Origin: Pseudomonadota bacterium
GTDB taxonomy: Bacteria > Pseudomonadota > Gammaproteobacteria > Burkholderiales > Sulfuriferulaceae
DNA: 64,000 nucleotides
Reading direction: 5' to 3'
Assembly (NCBI GenBank): GCA_021801025.1
Contig: JAJYYK010000010.1
Location: 1-64,000 of the forward strand
The notes under the pieces are model-generated. The model worked only from the letters and a program-made list of their open reading frames with translations, did no database searches and was not told where the DNA came from. Shown here one piece after another: positions 48,417-57,351 of the stretch; within the stretch, counting starts at the first letter, position 1, and every line of letters begins with the position of its first letter. Position numbers and translations under genes: made by a program.

Positions 48417-49352
48417 ATGTCCTCAATGCCGATTCCTGAACGTGTGGTGATTGCTACCCGCGAAAGCCCCTTAGCCATGTGGCAAGCCCACCATGTTGCG
48501 CAACAATTGCGCGCCGACTGGCCAGGCCTGCAGGTAGAAATTTTGGGTATGACTACACGCGGGGATCAAATTTTAGATGTGTCGCTGAGCAAAATTGGTG
48601 GCAAGGGATTATTTGTCAAGGAACTGGAAGCTGCCTTACTGGAGGGTCGTGCAGACATCGCCGTGCATTCCATGAAGGATGTGCCGATGTCGCTACCGGA
48701 TGGCTTCGCGCTGGTAGCCATTGGTGAACGCGAAGACCCAACCGATGCGCTGGTGTCCAATCTTTATGCCAACGTCGCCAGTTTGCCGGATGGTGCCCGC
48801 GTAGGCACTTCAAGCTTACGCCGTGAAAGCCAGTTGCGCGCCAAATTTCCTCATCTCAATATTTCCCCTTTGCGGGGAAACTTGCAAACTCGTTTACGCA
48901 AGCTGGATGAAGGCCAATATGAGGCCATTGTGCTCGCGAGCGCAGGGCTCAAGCGTTTGGATTTGGGTGAACGCATACGCGAATCACTGTCGATTCACAC
49001 CAGTTTACCCGCAGTGGGACAAGGCGCGCTGGGTATTGAATGTCTGCAACATCGCACCGATTTGTTTACCCTCCTCGCAAAGTTTAACCATGCCGACACT
49101 GCCGATTGTGTGATGGCTGAGCGTAGCTTAAGTCTGTGTTTGGGTGGTAGTTGTCAGGTGCCGCTAGGCGGCTATGCGGAAATATCTGGTGAAACGCTTA
49201 CTCTTCGGGGTCTGATTGCCCAACCCGATGGCAGTTTAGTGTTGCGTGAGCAAATCAGCGGGGCACGCCAGGACGCGAAGGCATTAGGCCGTATTGTAGG
49301 TGAGCGCTTACTTGCGCAAGGTGCTGATAAAATTATGGCTGCTTTAGCATGA
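48417..49352 (+). CDS. hemC: Porphobilinogen deaminase
   Basis: Makes hydroxymethylbilane from four porphobilinogens in haem/sirohaem synthesis; 311 aa. Signatures are [14 protein letters not shown] at the N-terminus, [31 protein letters not shown], and the cofactor Cys246 in [12 protein letters not shown]. It overlaps hemD by 4 bp (ATGA), so the hem genes form an operon. No strong ribosome site precedes the ATG at 48417. Confidence 0.97.
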   Translation: MSSMPIPERVVIATRESPLAMWQAHHVAQQLRADWPGLQVEILGMTTRGDQILDVSLSKIGGKGLFVKELEAALLEGRADIAVHSMKDVPMSLPDGFALVAIGEREDPTDALVSNLYANVASLPDGARVGTSSLRRESQLRAKFPHLNISPLRGNLQTRLRKLDEGQYEAIVLASAGLKRLDLGERIRESLSIHTSLPAVGQGALGIECLQHRTDLFTLLAKFNHADTADCVMAERSLSLCLGGSCQVPLGGYAEISGETLTLRGLIAQPDGSLVLREQISGARQDAKALGRIVGERLLAQGADKIMAALA

Positions 49353-50128
49353 CCAATTCGCCTTTACGCGGCAAAGGTATCCTGGTGACGCGCGCTCCGC
49401 ACCAGGCACAACAACTGACAAACCTCATTTTGGCGGCTCAAGCCTGCCCGGTGGCATTCCCGGTATTGGAAATTCTCGATGCAGCTGACCAAGCGCCCAT
49501 GAATGCCATTATTGACCGTCTGGATGATTACCAGATAGCGATTTTTATTAGCCCCAATGCTGTCAATAAAGCCATGAACCTGATTAAGGTGCGCCGCGAG
49601 CTGCCTGTCAATCTGCGCATTGCCGCCATAGGACAGGGCAGCCGCCGCGAGTTGAAACATTTTGGGCTGAGCGATGTGATTGCGCCCACGCAACGCTTTG
49701 ACAGCGAAGCATTACTGGCCATGCCTCAACTACAAAATATTCAGGGTCAGCGCGTCGTGATTTTTCGTGGCGATGGTGGACGTGAACTGCTGGGTGATGA
49801 ATTAATTCGCCGCGGCGCCCTGATTGATTATGCTGAATGCTACCGGCGAGGCCGTCCTGCCGCAAATGCCGGTGCATTGTTACGCCAGTGGTCGCGGGGA
49901 GAAATCAATGCAGTCACTGTCACCAGCTCGGAAGGCTTGCGCAATCTTTATGAAATGGTGGGAAAGCTGGGAAGGCAATGGCTTAAATCCACACCCATTT
50001 TTGTTACCCACGAGCATATTTTGGCAGTGACACAGGAACTGGGACTGCAACGTAGCATTCTGACAGAGGCGGGTGACGCAGGCTTGGTGGCAGGCATGAC
50101 AACCTGGTTTGAGCACGAACATGACTGA
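49349..50128 (+). CDS. hemD: Uroporphyrinogen-III synthase
   Basis: Closes and inverts ring D of hydroxymethylbilane; 259 aa, two alpha/beta domains. The family is weakly conserved, but [16 protein letters not shown] at the start, [51 protein letters not shown] and [14 protein letters not shown] are typical. Between hemC and hemX with overlaps on both sides, which supports the assignment. Confidence 0.94.
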   Translation: MTNSPLRGKGILVTRAPHQAQQLTNLILAAQACPVAFPVLEILDAADQAPMNAIIDRLDDYQIAIFISPNAVNKAMNLIKVRRELPVNLRIAAIGQGSRRELKHFGLSDVIAPTQRFDSEALLAMPQLQNIQGQRVVIFRGDGGRELLGDELIRRGALIDYAECYRRGRPAANAGALLRQWSRGEINAVTVTSSEGLRNLYEMVGKLGRQWLKSTPIFVTHEHILAVTQELGLQRSILTEAGDAGLVAGMTTWFEHEHD

Positions 50129-51140
50129 AAATGAACAACCTGATTTTCTCGATAAACTCGGCATCTGGTTAAATCCGGCCTTGATCTTGTCGATGCTGGC
50201 ATTTATTTTTGCAGTATGGCAATGGGGATTGACGCGCAGTGAATTACATACTCTGCGTGACGAAACAGCCCAGCGTTTAACTGAAGCCAACAAATTGGCA
50301 CAGCAGGCGCAGACGATGAGCCTGCAAGCAACAGACAGCACCCGCGACATGGGAATACGCATTGCCGAACTGCAAACCCGTCTCGCCGAATCGCAAAGTC
50401 AACAACTCGCTTTAACCGAATTGTATCGCAGCATGTCGGCTCACCGTGATGAGTGGACGCTCACCGACATTGAACAATTGTTACTCACCGCCAACCAGCA
50501 ACTCCAACTGGATGGCGATGTAAAAGCCGCACTCATCGCGCTACAAGATGCTGACGCCAGATTACAGGCCATCAATCGCCCACAATATACGCCTTTACGC
50601 CGCGCGCTCAACGCCGATATGCAACGCCTGCAATCGCTGCCGCCTGTTGACGCTTTGGGCATAAGTTTTCGGTTGGACAACCTGATTGCACAAATTGACC
50701 AACTGCCACTGGAAAGCGATCCTGAACATCCTGCCTTACATCCTCCTGTCATACGCCCTGTCCTGCCGATGAACCGAACACAAGCTTTCGCACAAGCTTT
50801 GTGGTTAGAAATAAAAGGATTGGTGCAAGTTCGCCGGCTTGACACCCCGGACACCGCCTTACTGCTACCCGAGCAAAGCTATTTTTTGCGTCAAAATTTA
50901 AAATTGCGGTTATTGAGTGCGCACATTGCCTTGTCCTCACATGACCAAGCTGATTTTGATACTGATTTACAGGCGGCAAAACGCTGGATCAACCATTATT
51001 TCAACCGTGATGACCGCGCGACGCAACACGCACTGGCGCAAATCGATGAGTTATTGCGAACCCCAATCAATATTCCTACGCTCAACCTGGATGCCAGTCT
51101 GGCCGCATTGAAAGCCAGCCATCTTCCTGTCGAGCCTTAA
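50121..51140 (+). CDS. hemX: HemX-like membrane protein
   Basis: A 339-aa protein with one N-terminal membrane helix (about 18-36), a coiled coil (about 38-95) and a helical periplasmic-type domain (DIEQLLLTANQQLQLDGD-type repeats). It matches the HemX proteins encoded after hemCD in proteobacteria; they are proposed uroporphyrinogen-III methyltransferase-like or scaffold proteins, but no methyltransferase motif is visible here. The ATG at 50121 overlaps hemD by 8 bp; an upstream TTG at 50109 is also in frame. A dispersed repeat follows. Confidence 0.88.
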   Translation: MTENEQPDFLDKLGIWLNPALILSMLAFIFAVWQWGLTRSELHTLRDETAQRLTEANKLAQQAQTMSLQATDSTRDMGIRIAELQTRLAESQSQQLALTELYRSMSAHRDEWTLTDIEQLLLTANQQLQLDGDVKAALIALQDADARLQAINRPQYTPLRRALNADMQRLQSLPPVDALGISFRLDNLIAQIDQLPLESDPEHPALHPPVIRPVLPMNRTQAFAQALWLEIKGLVQVRRLDTPDTALLLPEQSYFLRQNLKLRLLSAHIALSSHDQADFDTDLQAAKRWINHYFNRDDRATQHALAQIDELLRTPINIPTLNLDASLAALKASHLPVEP

Positions 51141-51166
51141 ACCTAAAAACAAGCAGTTGACTGCTT

Positions 51167-51275
51167 AGCAATGAGGTCACCGGCCTTCAGGCCGGTGGAT
51201 ATTTAGTCAGGGCGGGGTTCGGCGCTCCTAGCGGCCTGAAGGCCGGGGTTTTAAACCAGCAAGGAAAAAGGATAA
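51167..51275 (+). repeat. Dispersed intergenic repeat, copy 3
   Basis: Complete copy between hemX and hemY, with both palindromes (GGCCTTCAGGCC, GGCCTGAAGGCC) and the tail AACCAGCAAGGAAAAAGGAT. It begins 27 bp after the hemX stop. The AAGGAAAAAGGA of its tail stands just before an ATG at 51280 that opens a 66-codon frame. Confidence 0.93.
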
Positions 51276-51279
51276 CACT

Positions 51280-51480
51280 ATGCGATTAAAGGACATTTTT
51301 GCCATTTCACCTTTCACCCAATTGGTGAGGCCGCTACGTGTTGAATTATACGCCCCTCACGGCGCAGGCTGTGTTGCTACGCGCCTGAAGGGAGTAATAA
51401 CCCTTCTTCGCTTGCAGCGCCTTGCCCTACACCATGATGGACGCATATTTCAACGTGTCCAACTACCGTTTCCAGGTTAA
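51280..51480 (+). CDS. Doubtful 66-codon frame between the repeat and hemY
   Basis: The frame begins right after the repeat's AAGGA tail and ends 3 bp before hemY, so its placement would allow translational coupling. The product is basic, with no signal peptide or known domain, and its composition is not clearly protein-like. It could be a leader, a translated remnant of inserted DNA, or chance. Within it, TCACC/GGTGA around 51318-51332 forms a short palindrome. Confidence 0.3.
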   Translation: MRLKDIFAISPFTQLVRPLRVELYAPHGAGCVATRLKGVITLLRLQRLALHHDGRIFQRVQLPFPG

Positions 51481-51483
51481 ATT

Positions 51484-51936
51484 ATGCGCTTGTTAATTTG
51501 GATCTTACTCATTTTTACCCTGGCAGTGGGTTTTACCCTGGCGGGGAAATTTGATCCGGGTTATGCCATCCTGGTGTACCCACCCTACCGGATTGAGCTT
51601 TCACTTATTCTGTTTACTTTATTGTTACTGGGTGTCATCGTGCTGGGTGCTGGTTTTCTTCGCTTCGCGACCACGGTTCTCAGCCTGCCGCGTTATGCAC
51701 GCGAATATCGGCAACACCAACGCCGACAGGAGGGAGAAACCGCCTTGTTGGACGCCTTGCGTGCCGACATTCAAAAAAAACCCAAAGTGGTTGAATTGGC
51801 TGCCCGCCGGGCCATCGAACTGGATTACCAACCGCAACTCGCGGCACTGCTCGCCGCACGCGCTGCGGAAACCTTGCACGAGTTAGCCAAACGCGACCAG
51901 TATCTTGAATTGGCAAACAAATATAAGACACTTTAA
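51484..51936 (+). CDS. hemY: HemY N-terminal domain protein, short form
   Basis: A 150-aa protein with two membrane helices (about 1-22 and 38-62) separated by the FDPGYAILVYPPYRIELSL motif of the HemY N-terminal domain, then a helical segment with ALLDALRADIQKKPKVVELAARRAIEL and LLAARAAETLHELAKRDQYLELA, the first TPR-like helices. HemY is normally about 390-400 aa with a long TPR domain; here the frame stops after the first repeats. It may be a genuine short variant or a truncation. No in-frame continuation is seen downstream. Confidence 0.85.
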   Translation: MRLLIWILLIFTLAVGFTLAGKFDPGYAILVYPPYRIELSLILFTLLLLGVIVLGAGFLRFATTVLSLPRYAREYRQHQRRQEGETALLDALRADIQKKPKVVELAARRAIELDYQPQLAALLAARAAETLHELAKRDQYLELANKYKTL

Positions 51937-52053
51937 CCTGGAAACGGTCATTGCATGAAGTGAAAAATGCGTTCATCGTAGCGCAGGGCGAGATGCAAGA
52001 TAATCATCATGATATAAATTTATGGCAGAACATTTCTGGCGGGAAACAGATTG

Positions 52054-54549
52054 ATGAAAAACGAGCCGGGACGCAACGCACTGTGCAAATGCGGTAGTGG
52101 TAAAAAATACAAACAGTGTTGCCTCAAGCGCACAAATGCTCAACCAGCATCGCCAATAAATCTCGCACAATGGATGCAGGAAGCGCTGGCACACCATCGT
52201 GCCGGGCATCTGACCGAGGCACAGATACTGTATCAGCAGATGCTGGAATACCCTGGCGCACAGCCCGATGTCTGGCATTTACTCGGGCTGCTCTGGCATG
52301 CACGCGGGGAACTGACGCAGGCGCAAGCCATGCTGGACCGGGCCGTCGCGTACCAACCCACCAATGCGGCTTATTGCGTGAGCCTGGGACTTGTCTTGCA
52401 AGCCATGGGGAGGCCCGGTGAAGCAGAAGTGCGTTACCGTCAGGCCATTTCCAGCCAACCGGATCATGCTGGCGCACACAACAATCTGGGTAATGCACTC
52501 GAAGAATTGGGGCAACAGGATGAAGCATTGATCAGCTACCATACCGCATTGCGCTTACAGGCTGACCCGGTCATTCATTACAATCTGGCTAATATGTTGC
52601 AAAAACGCGGGAACATGGATCAAGCTATCGATCACTACCAGCAGGCACTCGCTCTCAACCCGGTCTATACCGAAGCATGGGGGAATTTGGGTAGCGCGTT
52701 ACAACGGAGTTCACGCACCGCCGAGGCAATTGTCTGTTATCAGCAAGCAATTGCCTCGCGCGCGGATTATGCCGAGGCGCACAATAATTTGGGCAATGCA
52801 TTGAAGGAAGAAGGCAAGCTGATCGAGGCAGCGGCCTGCTACCGTGATGCGCTGGCCTTGCGTGAACACGATGAAGGCATCCATAACAACTTGGGGCATG
52901 TACTCAAAGCACTGGGGCAAGTGGAGGATGCCGTGATCAGTTATATGCGCGCAATCGCACTCAATCCCAATTATGTAGAAGCGATGACAAGTCTGGCCGG
53001 AATATTGCAGGAACAGGGCAAAACGTCACAGGCAATCGTACTGTATCAGCGCATTCTGGCGCTTAAACCAGATGCCCTGGAGGTACTGAACAATTTAGGT
53101 TGCGCATTCTTTAGTGTGGGCCAAATCGATGAGGCAGTAAACTGTTATTGCAATACCATATCGCTTTATCCGGATTCTGCCCAGGCACATTACAATCTTG
53201 GTGGTGCTTTACAGGCTCTGTGGCGACTGGATGAAGCCGTAGACAGCTACCGCCACGCGCTTGAACTCAAGCCTGATTATGCCGAAGCGCACAATAACCT
53301 TGGCAATGTATTCAAAGCACTGGAACAATTTGACGCAGCGAGGAGCTGTTATCAGCGTGCGCTGGAACTCGATCCGCAATCAGCGCAAACAAGCTGTAAT
53401 CTGGCTATTCTTGATTCAACCCAAAAACATTATGAGCAAGCTGAGCGTGGATATCGACAAACACTGGCCCTGGCACCGGACATGGTAGTAGCCCATCGCA
53501 ATTTGGCTGCATTGCTGGCGCAGGACGGACGTATCGACGAGGCCAGACAACACATGGATCGCGCTTACCGGCAACAGTGCTGGTTCCATGAACACCGTCA
53601 CGGGGTAGCGCGCACTGTATTAATTTTATTGGGTGTGGAAAAAGGCAATGTACCCTTTACGCACCTGTTCCCGCCCGAACGCAACAACACAGTGGAATGG
53701 ATCATTGATTATGCGCCTGATCCCTCCAGCCCAAACTTGCCGAATTATGATCTGGTCTTCAATGCCTTGGGCGAACCCGATATGACAAGTGCAGCAGCCG
53801 AATACGTGCGGCAGTTTGTGCAAGGCTGTGAGCGACCGGTATTGAACCCGCCCTCTGCAATTGCCCGAACTTCACGCGACCGGATGGATGAATTATTTGG
53901 TGATCTGGATGGTGTACTGGTGCCGACCGTATGGCGCGTGTCAGATGAAACAACCTGGCCGGAAAAATTGGCCTGGCCTGCCATTGTCCGTCCGGCGGGT
54001 TCCCACGGCGGCGAAGGCATGATGCGGCTGGACGATGCCGATGCACTAAAACGGTGGCTGTCCATACATACCGGGCAGACCTGTTATCTGAGCCAGTATC
54101 ACGATTATTGCTCAACCGATGGTTATTTTCGCAAATACCGTATGATCTTCATCAATGGCATACCTTACCCCTATCATCTGGCTATCTCATCGCACTGGAT
54201 GGTTCATTATGCCACTGCAGAGATGCTGGAAGCGTGGAAGCTTGCGGAAGAACAACAATTTTTGGCTGATCCTGTGTCCGTGTTGGGCCAGTCAGCCTTC
54301 ACGGCTATTACGGCCATCGGCCAGCGCCTTGGTCTGGCCTTTGCCGGGGCAGATTTCAGCCTGTTGCCGGATGGACGTATTCTACTGTTTGAGGCTAACG
54401 CGACAATGCTGGTCCATCCAGAGCAGGACGAACCACGGTTGATGTTCAAGAATGTCTATGTCGAGCGAATTTATGCGGCATTTGACGCATTACTTGCCGA
54501 GTTCAGCCATGGATTGACAGCAATCGGAGCATCCAGAACAGATATTTAG
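52054..54549 (+). CDS. SEC-C / TPR / ATP-grasp-like protein
   Basis: An 831-aa protein of three parts. Residues 5-25 are a SEC-C zinc motif (NALCKCGSGKKYKQCC). Residues about 30-500 are some thirteen TPRs with the YAEAHNNLGNALKEEGK and LNPNYVEAMTSLAGILQEQG pattern. The C-terminal 330 residues resemble an ATP-grasp ligase: LVFNALGEPD, the glycine loop IVRPAGSHGGEGM, DGYFRKYRMIFINGIPYPYHLAIS, and the metal-binding FEANATM. The same C-terminal domain is in the protein encoded at 55723. No signal peptide. GCGGG before ATG 52054 is weak; a TTG at 52051 is in frame. It is followed by the Ser-rich gene. A ligase acting on a protein substrate held by TPRs is my inference. Confidence 0.85.
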   Translation: MKNEPGRNALCKCGSGKKYKQCCLKRTNAQPASPINLAQWMQEALAHHRAGHLTEAQILYQQMLEYPGAQPDVWHLLGLLWHARGELTQAQAMLDRAVAYQPTNAAYCVSLGLVLQAMGRPGEAEVRYRQAISSQPDHAGAHNNLGNALEELGQQDEALISYHTALRLQADPVIHYNLANMLQKRGNMDQAIDHYQQALALNPVYTEAWGNLGSALQRSSRTAEAIVCYQQAIASRADYAEAHNNLGNALKEEGKLIEAAACYRDALALREHDEGIHNNLGHVLKALGQVEDAVISYMRAIALNPNYVEAMTSLAGILQEQGKTSQAIVLYQRILALKPDALEVLNNLGCAFFSVGQIDEAVNCYCNTISLYPDSAQAHYNLGGALQALWRLDEAVDSYRHALELKPDYAEAHNNLGNVFKALEQFDAARSCYQRALELDPQSAQTSCNLAILDSTQKHYEQAERGYRQTLALAPDMVVAHRNLAALLAQDGRIDEARQHMDRAYRQQCWFHEHRHGVARTVLILLGVEKGNVPFTHLFPPERNNTVEWIIDYAPDPSSPNLPNYDLVFNALGEPDMTSAAAEYVRQFVQGCERPVLNPPSAIARTSRDRMDELFGDLDGVLVPTVWRVSDETTWPEKLAWPAIVRPAGSHGGEGMMRLDDADALKRWLSIHTGQTCYLSQYHDYCSTDGYFRKYRMIFINGIPYPYHLAISSHWMVHYATAEMLEAWKLAEEQQFLADPVSVLGQSAFTAITAIGQRLGLAFAGADFSLLPDGRILLFEANATMLVHPEQDEPRLMFKNVYVERIYAAFDALLAEFSHGLTAIGASRTDI

Positions 54550-54822
54550 TGTGATACAAAATACAGTATGTTGTTGCAATACACAGAATCTTGTAGCATA
54601 ATTTAAAACATAGTTTTTAGAAAAATCAAAATTTTACGGGCAAGATGACTCAATCTGGTTTAGGATAATATATTTGATTATTTTACAATCAATATGTTAT
54701 TAATATAATTATAATATAATTATTGGCATTTTCGATATCGCAACGCCGCGTAAAAATCGCATGACGCGAAGGACAATGCGCACCGAATTATTCCAATTTA
54801 TCAGTTATAAAAAGGAAATATC
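54550..54822 (+). promoter_or_regulatory. AT-rich spacer, probable promoter of the Ser-rich gene
   Basis: 273 bp with very high AT content (notably 54660-54725, runs of TAATATAATTATAATATAATTATT). No gene is visible. It ends in AAAAAGGAAATATC, the ribosome site of the ATG at 54823. Such a strong, AT-rich leader is unlike the neighbours and suggests separate, possibly high or silenced, expression. Confidence 0.5.
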
Positions 54823-55458
54823 ATGTCTATTTCAGCACTCAGCGGGAGCAGTCTGGCAATAAGTAACTTAGCCCCAACAAGTTTGACAGCGGTCAACCAA
54901 AACAACCAGATTAGTAATCTCAATAGCACATCAACCCCCTCAGGCGTTGGGAAATTCAGTTTTGCTATCAATCAGGCCCTCTCACAACTTGGCATCAATT
55001 CGTCCAGCAGCGCCACCAATACACCAGCGACATCAACAACACAAAACCCGCAGCAAGCTTTGTCGGTTTTCATGCAAAACTTGTTTGCAGCAATGCAATC
55101 TCAAATGAGCACGCAGGCATCCAGTACCTCTGCCAGCAATTCAGGCGGCAACGGCAGCAGCACCAATGCCATTGCCAGCACCTCGGGTCATCATGCTCAC
55201 CATGGCGGCGGCATGAGCAAGCTTGAAAACGGTTTACAAAATCTCTTGCAGCAACTCTCAGCCCCCTCCTCATCAAGCCAAACCTCATCAGGCTCATCTA
55301 GCCCTTCGCTGAATTTGCTGCAACAAAGCTTCAACAATCTATTGTCGGCAGATGCCGCGTCAGGCACTGGGGCCACATTGAGCAGTTTCCTGCAAAACCT
55401 GTCACAAAATATGCAAGGTGCCAAACCCGCTGGGAATGTTATTTCCACCCAGGCTTGA
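54823..55458 (+). CDS. Ser/Asn/Gln-rich low-complexity protein
   Basis: 211 aa of biased composition (Ser, Asn, Gln, Thr, Ala, Leu) with hardly any charged residues. It has no Sec signal peptide; the N-terminus MSISALSGSSLAISN resembles substrates of flagellar/type III export, whose operon is 2.2 kb downstream. A hinge GHHAHHGGG (about 121-129) separates an N-terminal part from a C-terminal part made of amphipathic LQNLLQQL / LQQSFNNLL / FLQNLSQNM helices. AAGGAAATATC precedes the ATG. It is bracketed by two TPR/ATP-grasp genes, so it is a candidate substrate or partner. Function unknown. Confidence 0.8.
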   Translation: MSISALSGSSLAISNLAPTSLTAVNQNNQISNLNSTSTPSGVGKFSFAINQALSQLGINSSSSATNTPATSTTQNPQQALSVFMQNLFAAMQSQMSTQASSTSASNSGGNGSSTNAIASTSGHHAHHGGGMSKLENGLQNLLQQLSAPSSSSQTSSGSSSPSLNLLQQSFNNLLSADAASGTGATLSSFLQNLSQNMQGAKPAGNVISTQA

Positions 55459-55705
55459 AGCCTGACCCGAATTTCGCACCAACTTGGCCTTCACAGGCAG
55501 ATCAGCACACATCGCTCTAACCGTCATGGTGATGTTGCCGCCCCAAATGATGAAACAGCACTTTACTATGCCCGTTTCTCCTTACCTCCTGCTTTCTCCC
55601 CTGGTGGGAAAGAGGGATGAAATCTCGCTACGCGAGTTTCACGCTATGGGGAGAGCAGGACGAAGTTTCCCTGTGCCAATTTCACGCCAAAGGACGGGAT
55701 TCCAG

Positions 55706-55717
55706 ACCAGCAAGGAA
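55706..55717 (+). repeat. Isolated tail of the dispersed repeat serving as ribosome site
   Basis: ACCAGCAAGGAA matches the 3' tail of the repeat copies (AACCAGCAAGGAA). Here it stands six bases before the ATG of the second ATP-grasp gene, supplying its AAGGA. The rest of the element is not recognisable upstream, apart from a CTCGC/GCGAG hairpin near 55618-55640. Confidence 0.55.
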
Positions 55718-55722
55718 TTTTG

Positions 55723-57351
55723 ATGAATTCGCTGAATGACACAACCACACAGCGATTAGCGATCAAGATATCTGCGCTGCTGGCGAACGAAAAATATCAA
55801 CAGGCACTGGACACCGCAAACCACGCGCTGGACATGCATCCGCAAAGCGCAGTATTGTGTGATTTGGCAGGTGTGTGCGCATCAAAACTGGGATATGTGA
55901 CGCAAGCGGAACAACACCATCGCAACGCGCTGCTACTGGATCAAACAGCCACTGCAATCCGTTTGAATCTGGCGAATTTGTTGGCCGGTTCCAGCCGGGA
56001 TGAAGACAAGGAAGAAGCAAAAGCTTTATTTCTTGAAATAATACAAGCCGAACCCAGCCATTTACAGGCATTAAACAATCTGGGGATATTGCTGTTTCAA
56101 ACAGGGTATGTTTCGGCGGCACATACCGTCTATGCGGCTTTGGTTACTCATCATCCGGATGAAGTCACGGCACATGTCAATTTTGGGCATGTGCTGTTAT
56201 CTCTCGACAACCTGTCGTTAGCCCAAATACATTTTCATATTGCACTGTCGTTTAATCCCGATCTGCCTGAAGCGCATCAAGGCCTTGCTTCTGTTTTTCA
56301 CCGGTTGCACGATGAGGACAAAGCCTGTTTTCACAGAAAACGGGGATTTTCTGCCCAACCCATATCCAGATTGTCATACGGTGGGCCAACCAAACCTGTT
56401 CCACTGTTAATTTTGGCCTCTGCCCAAGAAGGAAATATCCCCTGGCGTTTCCTGATTGACCGCAATGTATTTGAAACGACGATCATCGCAGTAGAATATT
56501 TTGACAACGTAACACCGCTTCCTGCTCACGCACTGGTTTTCAATGCAATTGGTGATGCAGACCTCTGCCATGACGGGCTTAAGAGGGCTCAACACCTTCT
56601 TGAATCATCACACGCTTCCATCATCAACCAACCGGCAACCGTATTAAAAACCGGACGAATGGCCAATGCGATGCAACGTCAAACCGTACCGGGTGTTATT
56701 TTTCCCCGCATGGTACTTTTTTCAAAATTGAATACAGAAACAGCCTTGGTACCAGAAGTTTTGGCACAAGCACACATCCACTTTCCGTTTTTGCTGCGTA
56801 CGCCAGGTTTTCACGGTGGAAACCATTTCTTGCCTGTAAAAAACCACCACGCACTCCATGCTGCCATGGCAGCACTACCAGGGGAGAATTTATTGGCCAT
56901 TGAATTTCTCGATTCACAATCGAAAGATGGTTTATTCAGAAAATACAGGGTGATGTCAATTAATGGCCACCTATACCCCATACATATGGCAATTTCTACC
57001 CAATGGAAAGTTCACTACTTCAGTTCGGACATGGCCAATTCACCAGCGTATCGCCACGAAGAATCGCTGTTTTTAAATAATTTTTCGACATATTTTGGGC
57101 CTGGTGCACTGACATCACTCCAGCAAATCAGTCGGTCGATCGGACTGGATTTTTGTGGCATGGATTTCGGATTCGATGCGAACGGACATATTTTACTTTA
57201 CGAAGCCAACGCAACGATGGCGATTAACCCGCCAAGCGCCGATGCACAATGGGATTACAAACGTGAAGCCATTGAAAACGCACTTACGGCGACAAAAAAA
57301 ATGTTTTTGAAGCGCGCCACAGTATCCGTTTTTAGGCCGATTAGCCTCTAA
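55723..57351 (+). CDS. TPR / ATP-grasp-like protein, paralogue of the one at 52054
   Basis: 542 aa. Residues about 15-210 are five TPR-like repeats; the C-terminal 320 residues align with the upstream paralogue: LVFNAIGDAD, FLLRTPGFHGGNHF in place of the glycine loop, DGLFRKYRVMSINGHLYPIHMAIS, GLDFCGMDFGFDANGHILLYEANATM. It lacks the SEC-C zinc motif. In the loop, the RPAGSHGGEGM of the paralogue has become RTPGFHGGNHF, so nucleotide binding may differ. AAGGA, from a repeat tail, precedes ATG 55723. The gene follows the Ser-rich gene and ends 315 bp before flhB. Confidence 0.82.
   Translation: MNSLNDTTTQRLAIKISALLANEKYQQALDTANHALDMHPQSAVLCDLAGVCASKLGYVTQAEQHHRNALLLDQTATAIRLNLANLLAGSSRDEDKEEAKALFLEIIQAEPSHLQALNNLGILLFQTGYVSAAHTVYAALVTHHPDEVTAHVNFGHVLLSLDNLSLAQIHFHIALSFNPDLPEAHQGLASVFHRLHDEDKACFHRKRGFSAQPISRLSYGGPTKPVPLLILASAQEGNIPWRFLIDRNVFETTIIAVEYFDNVTPLPAHALVFNAIGDADLCHDGLKRAQHLLESSHASIINQPATVLKTGRMANAMQRQTVPGVIFPRMVLFSKLNTETALVPEVLAQAHIHFPFLLRTPGFHGGNHFLPVKNHHALHAAMAALPGENLLAIEFLDSQSKDGLFRKYRVMSINGHLYPIHMAISTQWKVHYFSSDMANSPAYRHEESLFLNNFSTYFGPGALTSLQQISRSIGLDFCGMDFGFDANGHILLYEANATMAINPPSADAQWDYKREAIENALTATKKMFLKRATVSVFRPISL

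Noticed and set aside
55484-55723. 79-codon plus-strand frame before the second ATP-grasp gene
   Set aside because: It spans a hairpin and the repeat tail, and its product has no coding-like pattern; the ATG at 55723 with AAGGA is the better start.
52054-57351. A classical graspetide (microviridin-type) cluster
   Set aside because: The Ser-rich protein has almost no Asp/Glu to act as acceptor and no repeated core motif, so a known graspetide class does not fit.
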